Shown here in pieces: positions 59,392 to 64,000 of a DNA stretch of 64,000 nt. The translations under genes were made by a program, and so were the position numbers. How positions within the stretch are numbered: position 1 is the first letter of the stretch; each line of letters begins with the position of its first letter. A model generated the notes under the pieces. The model saw only the letters and a list, made by a program, of their open reading frames with translations, had not been told where the DNA came from and made no database searches. This DNA comes from Streptomyces sp. DH41 (lineage in GTDB: Bacteria > Actinomycetota > Actinomycetes > Streptomycetales > Streptomycetaceae): positions 1 to 64,000 of the forward strand of contig NZ_JARVKY010000029.1 of the NCBI RefSeq assembly GCF_029813785.1. Direction: 5' to 3'.

Positions 59392-59736
59392 TCAGTGCGG
59401 AACGGGGGTGCCCCGTTCGCGCCGCAGTCGGCCGATCACGACCATCAGGTCCGCCGCCGCCAGCAGGGCGAGCGCCGCGCACACGGCGGCGAGGACCACC
59501 AGGCCGCCGCGTCCGGGACTGTCACCGGGGCCGGTGTCCGCGGCCCACACGCCGAAGAACGCGGCCCCGGCGGCGAAGAGCGGCAGGAAGACGGCCGACA
59601 GCAGCAGTCGCAGCCGCAGCGGGCTCTGCGCGGTGACCGGTTCGGTTCCGGTGCGCGGGGAGCGGCGGCCGATCATGCCGGACCGCGCACGCGAAGCGGG
59701 TTCCGTGGCCCCGTGGGGGCGGCGTCGGTCGTTCAT
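59392..59736 (-). CDS. DUF6343-like two-helix membrane protein
   Basis: A 114-residue protein: a polar N-terminus, then RTGTEPVTAQSPLRLRLLLSAVFLPLFAAGAAFFGVWA and a second helix (LVVLAAVCAALALLAAADLMVV) before an Arg-rich end. RTGTEPVTA before the first helix fits a family that I recall as DUF6343. GGAGG lies six bases before the ATG at 59736. Function unknown; it lies directly upstream of the sigma factor gene. Confidence 0.7.
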   Translation of the reverse strand: MNDRRRPHGATEPASRARSGMIGRRSPRTGTEPVTAQSPLRLRLLLSAVFLPLFAAGAAFFGVWAADTGPGDSPGRGGLVVLAAVCAALALLAAADLMVVIGRLRRERGTPVPH

Positions 59737-59816
59737 GCCGTTCCTCCGTGACGGTCGGGGGCGTGACGGTCGGGGCGTCAGTGGCCGGAGGTCTCAGTGG
59801 CCGGTGGCCGGAGGCG

Positions 59817-60242
59817 TCAGTGGTCGGGCGGGGCCTCGCTGAGGTCCGCCAGGGCGGAGCGCGGGTCGTCGGTGGCGGCCAGGTCGCCGAGGGTGACCAC
59901 GCCGACCGGGACGCCGCCGTGCTCGACGACCGGAAGCCGGCGGACGGCGTGGCGTCGCATCAGCTCGGCCGCGTGGTCGGTGCTGTCGTCCGGTTCGAGG
60001 GTGACGACGGGCGGTGGGGTGCACACCGAGCCGACCGTCGTGTCGTCGGGGTCGCGGCCGTCTGCGACACCGCGGAGCACGATGTCGCGGTCGGTGAGCA
60101 CGCCGAACAGATCCCGGTCGTAGGTCACCAGGACGTCGCCGACGTCCTCCTCGCGCATCAGCCGGGCCGCCCGGGCCACCGTGGTCATGGGCTCGACGGC
60201 CACCGCGGCCGGTGACATCACGTCTCGGACGCGCTGTGTCAT
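59817..60242 (-). CDS. tandem CBS-domain protein
   Basis: A 141-residue protein made of two CBS domains: VRDVMSPAAVAVEPMTTVARAARLMREEDVGDVLV...GVLTDRDIVLRGVA and TVGSVCTPPPVVTLEPDDSTDHAAELMRRHAVRRLPVVEHGGVPVGVVTLGDLA. Such proteins bind adenosine nucleotides. The ATG at 60242 has GGGAGG eight bases upstream; a GTG six bases earlier is too close. Confidence 0.92.
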   Translation of the reverse strand: MTQRVRDVMSPAAVAVEPMTTVARAARLMREEDVGDVLVTYDRDLFGVLTDRDIVLRGVADGRDPDDTTVGSVCTPPPVVTLEPDDSTDHAAELMRRHAVRRLPVVEHGGVPVGVVTLGDLAATDDPRSALADLSEAPPDH

Positions 60243-60270
60243 GGTCACGCCTCCCGGGGTGGGTGCGGAG

Positions 60271-60705
60271 TCAGCCGAGGTCGATCAGGGCCAGGCCGAT
60301 GTCGGGGCGGTGGGTCTTGGCCAGTTCGGCCGGGCTGTCCCGGACGACGACCTCCAGCGTCGGCCAGACCCGGCCGGACAGCAGGTGGCCGCCGCGGGTG
60401 GAGCCGTCCGACAGGCCCAGTACGGCGTGCAGGTGCGGGGTCGGCCCGTCGTCGGCGACGGCGATGTCCCCGATCAGCGACAGCACCTCGCACTGCTCCT
60501 CCACCGGGATGTGCCGGTAGTCCTTGGCCTGCCGGTCGAACCAGCCGACGACCGCCTCCGAGAAGGCGCCCACGGCGGTCACCTGGGACGCCCCGAGCGA
60601 CCGGTCACGGGCGAAGGCGGTGAGTTCGGCGAGCGCGTCCTCACCGGGGTCGAGGACCACCACGTACACCGCGGACGGACCGTCCTGCACCTGTTGCCAC
60701 TTCAT
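60271..60705 (-). CDS. PPC/DUF296 domain protein
   Basis: A 144-residue PPC-domain protein: YVVVLDPGEDALAELTAFARDRSLGASQVTAVGAFSEAVVGWFD, CEVLSLIGDIAVADDGPTPHLHAVLGLSDGSTRGGHLL and LEVVVRDSP. The His residues of HLHAVL and the Gly-rich segment are the family signature; in bacteria it is usually a stand-alone trimer of unknown function. It is 28 bases upstream of the CBS gene and probably in one operon with it. Confidence 0.85.
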   Translation of the reverse strand: MKWQQVQDGPSAVYVVVLDPGEDALAELTAFARDRSLGASQVTAVGAFSEAVVGWFDRQAKDYRHIPVEEQCEVLSLIGDIAVADDGPTPHLHAVLGLSDGSTRGGHLLSGRVWPTLEVVVRDSPAELAKTHRPDIGLALIDLG

Positions 60706-60784
60706 GCGCGGTCGGGTACCCGGCGCGGGCCGGGGCAACCGCCGCGCCGGACCTGCCCGGCCGCCGGGTTCAGCGTGCCGCCGC

Positions 60785-61006
60785 CAGGTCCTCCTCCAGC
60801 GCCCGGGCCGCCGCGTCGTCCACCGCAGGACCGCCCGCAACTCCAACCCGGTGATGGCCACGGCGGCAACGAGGGTGATCGCCCAGGTCACCGAGATCGT
60901 GCCGCCCGGCTCCCTCGACCCCGAGGCCGTGGTGACGCCGGGCATCCACGTCGACCGCGTCGCACGGGCGGCCGCCCGTCGGCTGACCGTCCAAGGAGCC
61001 CGCTGA
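60785..61006 (+). pseudogene. CoA-transferase subunit A, 5'-truncated
   Basis: Only the C-terminal part of a 3-oxoacid-type CoA-transferase subunit A remains: HRRTARNSNPVMATAATRVIAQVTEIVPPGSLDPEAVVTPGIHVDRV, ending at 61006. The first roughly 170 residues are absent; the PPC gene starts just upstream on the other strand. The stop overlaps the next gene's ATG (TGATG), the normal subunit A/B arrangement, so this is a remnant of a once complete pair. Confidence 0.85.
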
Positions 61007-61652
61007 TGAGCGCCCCCGGCCCGCTGACCACCGACGCACTCGCGGCGCGCATCGCCCGGGACATCCCGGACGGCTCCTACGTCAACCTCGGCATCGGGCA
61101 GCCGACCCGCGTCGCGGACCATCTCGACCCGGACGCCGGGATCGGATCGTCCTGCACACCGAGAACGGCATGCTCGGCATGGGGCCCGCCGCCGTGGGCG
61201 GGGAGATCGACCCCGACCTCACCAACGCCGGCAAGGTCCCGGTGACCGAGCTGCCGGGGGCCGCGTACTTCCATCACGCCGACTCGTTCGCGATGATGCG
61301 CGGCGGTCATCTGGACGTGTGTGTGCTCGGGGCGTTCCAGGTGTCCGGGCGGGGCGATCTCGCCAACTGGCACACCGGCGCCCCGGACGCCGTCCCGGCC
61401 GTCGACGGGGCGATGGACCTGGCGATCGGCGCCAGACGGGTCTACGTGATGATGAGGCTGTTCGCCCGCGACGGCTCGCCCGAGCTGGTCCCGCGGTGCA
61501 CGTACCCACTCACCGGCACGGCGTGCGTCTCCCGCGTCTGCACGGACCACGGTGTCTTCGCCACCGGCCCCGGCGGGGTGCGGGTGCTGGAGACGTACGG
61601 GATCACTCCCGAGGAGCTGCGGGAGCGGCTGGCGGTGCCTTTCAGGCATTGA
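61006..61652 (+). pseudogene. CoA-transferase subunit B, frameshifted by a 5-base duplication
   Basis: The N-terminal frame reads LTTDALAARIARDIPDGSYVNLGIGQPTRVADHLDPDAG and the rest is in another frame (MLGMGPAAVGGEIDPDLTNAGKVPVTELPGAAYFHHADSFAMMRGGHLDVCVLGAFQVS) to the end. The break is at 61139-61148, where GGATC occurs twice in tandem; removing one copy restores a single frame through the expected IVLHTENGM. Together with the truncated subunit A, the enzyme must be inactive. Its 3' end overlaps the SARP gene by 11 bases. Confidence 0.9.
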
Positions 61653-63657
61653 ACGGGCTGAACGGACCACACGGACCGGAGGTGTCGGAGGGGCCGAGTG
61701 CCCGGCGGATCGCGGCGAGCCAGCCGTCGACCGGCCCGAAAGTGAGCAACCCGCTGCCCGCGCCCGCGAGCTCCCCGGCCGCGGGCAGCAGCCGTCCGTA
61801 GGTCCGCTCCAGTGCCGTCCGGTCGCCGAGTTCGACGGCGAGCGCTGCTTCGGCGCAGCACAGGGCCTCGTACAGGAGGTCGGGCGGCGGCTGCGGGAGG
61901 GCCGTCAGTGCCGCCCGGGCCTCGGTGTCACGGCCGTCGGCCAGGAGGGCGAACGGTTCGGCCCAGGGACGGTAGGGCCCCCAGTCCGCGGCCGGGTCCA
62001 CCTCCGCCGGGCGTCCGTGGGCCAGGCGCAGGCCGAGCAGGGCGAGGGACAGCAGCCCGCGTTCCAGGCCCGGCATCCCCGCACCGTCCAGCCGCGCGGC
62101 GGCGGACCGGTAGGCGGCCTCGGCGCTGTCGTACGAGCCGCCGGTGGCGGCCCGGCGCAGGGCCCGGTACCACTGGGTGAAGACGGACACGAGCGGCCGT
62201 TCGTGCCGTTCGGCCAGGCGGTCGACGGCGGTGGCGTACTCGTCGGCGGCGGTGAAGTCGCCGAGGGCCGAGCGTGCCTGGATGCGGATCAGATGGCCGG
62301 CGACCTCGTGGTTGACCAGGCCGTGCCGGGTGGCGAGCGCGACGAGTTCGGCGCCGATCGCGTCGCGGCGCGGGGCCAGCCCGGCGGTGGTGCAGGACTG
62401 CATGAAGGCCCCGTTGAGGGCGAAGGCGAGCAGCGCGGGGTCGTCCAGACGGCGGGCGACACGCACGGCCTCGTCCGCCGCCCGGGGTCCACGCGGGGAC
62501 CGTACGCCCCGGGACTCCAGGGCGACGGTGGCGAGCAGCCGGCAGCGCGCCGCGTCGGCGGTGGCGTCGCCGGGCAGGGCGGTGAGGGTGCGTTCGGCCG
62601 CGGCGACGATCCGCCGGGCCGCCTCGGGGTCGTCGCCTCGGGTCCAGTTGGCGGGGACGTCGTAGGCGCCGATCACCCGGGCCGTCAGTTCCGCGTCGCC
62701 CGTCTCCTCCGCCGCCGCGACCGCGGCCGTACGGTGCTCCCGGGCCGCCTCCAGTCCGCCGCCGCCGGTGACCGCGAGGTTGCGCAGCAGACCGACGGTC
62801 GACTCCAGGCGGGCGTGGGCGCCGGCGGCGACCGCGCGGTCGTACGCCTCGGTCGCGCGGTTCCAGAGCCGGGCCGCCGCCTCCGCGGGTTCGGCGGGCG
62901 GGTCCAGGTCCGGGTCCTGGGCGAGGATGCTCGTCTCCAGACGGCGCAGCCGGGGCCCCGGGTCGACGCCGAGGTGTCCGGCCAGCAGGGCGCGGGCCCG
63001 GCGCAGCACCGCGAGAGCGTCCGCCTGGCGCCCGGTCCGGTAGAGGGCCAGGGCCAGCAGGCGCCAGGCCTCCTCACGCCAGGGGTGCTCGGTGAGGTGC
63101 GCGTCCAGGTCGGGGACCGCCTCGGCGGCACGGCCCAGGTCCACGAGGAGCTCCGCCCGGCGTTCGACCGCGCGCAGCCGCAGTTCGGTGAGCCGGGAGC
63201 GCTCGCCGCGGGCCCAGTCAGCCTCGCCGAACTCCGCGTAGGCGGGACCCCGCCACTGACCCAGCGCCGCTCGGAGGCGGGCCGGGGCCCGCGCGGCCGG
63301 CAGCCGGTCGGCCTCCGCGACGGCCGCCTCGAAGCGCCAGGCGTCCACGGCGTCCGGTGCCGCGCGCAGGACGTAGCCGGGGCCTTCGGTGACCAGCAGC
63401 CGGGCCGGTGCGCGCGGCGGGCGGTCGGGTTCCAGGGCGCGGCGCAGATCGCCGACGAAGGTGCGCACCGCGCCCACGGCCCGTGGCGGCGGCGCGTCCC
63501 ACAGGTCCTCGACCAGTCGGGCGACCGGCACGACCCGCCGCCGGGCCAGGAGCAGCCGGGCCAGCACGGCGCGGTGGCGGGGGCCTCTGAGGGCGAGCAC
63601 GTCGCCGTCGCGCTCGGCCGTGACCGGCCCGAGCACACCGAACGTGACCGCTTCCAT
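61642..63657 (-). CDS. SARP/AfsR-type regulator with BTAD and TPR-like domains
   Basis: A 671-residue regulator: an OmpR-like winged helix at about residues 1-95 (FGVLGPVTAERDGDVLALRGPRHRAVLARLLLARRRVVPVARLVEDLWD), a bacterial transcriptional activation domain at about 100-245, then a long alpha-helical TPR-like region to the C-terminus with no ATPase domain. GGAGCGGGCGG precedes the ATG at 63657. SARP proteins usually activate secondary metabolite genes; no biosynthetic cluster is visible here, but the window ends just upstream. The divergent alpha/beta hydrolase gene is its nearest possible target. Confidence 0.9.
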   Translation of the reverse strand: MEAVTFGVLGPVTAERDGDVLALRGPRHRAVLARLLLARRRVVPVARLVEDLWDAPPPRAVGAVRTFVGDLRRALEPDRPPRAPARLLVTEGPGYVLRAAPDAVDAWRFEAAVAEADRLPAARAPARLRAALGQWRGPAYAEFGEADWARGERSRLTELRLRAVERRAELLVDLGRAAEAVPDLDAHLTEHPWREEAWRLLALALYRTGRQADALAVLRRARALLAGHLGVDPGPRLRRLETSILAQDPDLDPPAEPAEAAARLWNRATEAYDRAVAAGAHARLESTVGLLRNLAVTGGGGLEAAREHRTAAVAAAEETGDAELTARVIGAYDVPANWTRGDDPEAARRIVAAAERTLTALPGDATADAARCRLLATVALESRGVRSPRGPRAADEAVRVARRLDDPALLAFALNGAFMQSCTTAGLAPRRDAIGAELVALATRHGLVNHEVAGHLIRIQARSALGDFTAADEYATAVDRLAERHERPLVSVFTQWYRALRRAATGGSYDSAEAAYRSAAARLDGAGMPGLERGLLSLALLGLRLAHGRPAEVDPAADWGPYRPWAEPFALLADGRDTEARAALTALPQPPPDLLYEALCCAEAALAVELGDRTALERTYGRLLPAAGELAGAGSGLLTFGPVDGWLAAIRRALGPSDTSGPCGPFSPFNA

Positions 63658-63760
63658 GTTCCGCCCGCTCCGATCCGCACCGCTGCTCGCCGGTCACCAC
63701 GGTACGCGTGCTGATCGGTTGCTGATTCACGCGCGGGAGGCTCGTAGGCGTCACCAGCAC

Positions 63761-63860
63761 GACATGGAACACGACGTGGACGGAGACGACGTGGACGGAG
63801 ACGACGTGAACAGACACGGCGTGGAAGGACACGGCGTGCAACGGACACCGCGTGGAGCAG
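63761..63860. repeat. 15-base tandem repeat in the SARP/hydrolase intergenic region
   Basis: GACG(A/G)CGTGGA(C/A)GGA-type units recur with the GTG(G/A)(A/C) core at 63776, 63791, 63806, 63821 and 63836, exactly 15 bases apart, with less regular copies on both sides. It fills most of the region before the hydrolase start. Confidence 0.75.
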
Positions 63861-63877
63861 AGAGGCACAGACCTGCC

Positions 63878-64000
63878 ATGACACCGACCATTCCCGACTT
63901 CACCCACGACCGGGTCACGGTCGCCGACGGGGTCGCCCTGCACGTGGCCGTCGGCGGCTCCGGCAGCCCCGTCGTACTGCTGCACGGCTTCCCGCAGACC
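63878..64000 (+). CDS. alpha/beta hydrolase, start only
   Basis: The first 41 codons read MTPTIPDFTHDRVTVADGV and then VVLLHGFPQT, the oxyanion-hole strand of alpha/beta-hydrolase-fold enzymes such as epoxide hydrolases. The gene runs off the window end. It is divergent from the SARP regulator gene, with the 15-base tandem repeats between them. Confidence 0.85.
   Translation, partial: MTPTIPDFTHDRVTVADGVALHVAVGGSGSPVVLLHGFPQT

Noticed and set aside
61642..63657. A biosynthetic cluster controlled by the SARP regulator
   Set aside because: No polyketide, peptide or terpene biosynthesis genes occur nearby in the window; only a partial hydrolase gene follows.
63761..63860. Possible CRISPR array
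   Set aside because: The period is only 15 bases, units are contiguous without unique spacers, and no cas genes are present.
1..64000. tRNA or rRNA genes
   Set aside because: No tRNA-like TTCGA-type T-arm with a matching acceptor stem and no rRNA sequence was noticed on either strand by reading; a tRNA search program would settle this.

Overview
The window is very GC-rich actinobacterial DNA with codon use, GTG/TTG starts, AGGAGG-type ribosome binding sites and gene families typical of Streptomyces. The order peptide deformylase, flavin disulfide oxidoreductase, thioredoxin with a SigR-type promoter, LacI, TetR/FMN reductase and an HrdC-like sigma factor suggests an arm region of a Streptomyces chromosome. 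No rRNA, tRNA or CRISPR array was seen.

Layout. 0-6.5 kb: a cupin / PLP dehydratase / YheO-type regulator operon, a Tat-exported PhoD phosphatase and a secreted streptogrisin-type protease. 6.5-10.4 kb: a tightly overlapping five-gene operon that starts with a 61-residue peptide gene and continues with one unrecognised protein, two tandem paralogues of an unrecognised all-helical-looking family and a penicillin-binding-fold serine hydrolase. This is the best candidate for an undescribed (RiPP-like) system. 10.5-12.8 kb: methyltransferase and MscS channel. 13-21.6 kb: a divergent ECF sigma factor / LitR-type MerR-B12 regulator pair, an F420/PPOX-type enzyme, a MarR-controlled MMPL exporter, an SDR-DUF2867 protein and a photolyase, which together look like a light and photodamage response block. 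21.6-27.9 kb: small stress-type and membrane proteins, a thioesterase gene inactivated by an internal deletion, VOC and quinone oxidoreductase enzymes.

27.2-36.5 kb is a rubber (poly-cis-1,4-isoprene) degradation region: a TetR regulator, an SMP-30-like lipoprotein, a Baeyer-Villiger monooxygenase, a latex clearing protein whose heme-pocket residues fall at the same numbers as recalled for Streptomyces sp. K30 Lcp, and the OxiB/OxiA molybdenum hydroxylase. Lcp cleaves the polymer outside the cell into keto-aldehydes, OxiAB would oxidise the aldehyde ends, and the Baeyer-Villiger enzyme is a plausible candidate for the methyl-ketone ends. Several inverted repeats suggest local repression.

36.5-39.4 kb holds an aldo-keto reductase and epimerase pair with a divergent LysR gene. 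39.4-44.9 kb is an accessory patch of unknown proteins, IS5 and IS630 remnants, a HAD hydrolase and a gamma-butyrolactone-receptor-like TetR, bounded by a duplicated 3' end of the pirin gene. 44.9-64 kb returns to a core-like layout: pirin, PepSY protein, deformylase, thiol-redox genes, a TetR/FMN-reductase pair with twin operators, TerC, a pyruvyl transferase, an FAD oxidoreductase, HrdC-like sigma factor, CBS and PPC proteins, two broken CoA-transferase subunit genes, a SARP regulator and the start of an alpha/beta hydrolase. All functional calls come from reading the sequence and remembered family motifs; no database search was run.
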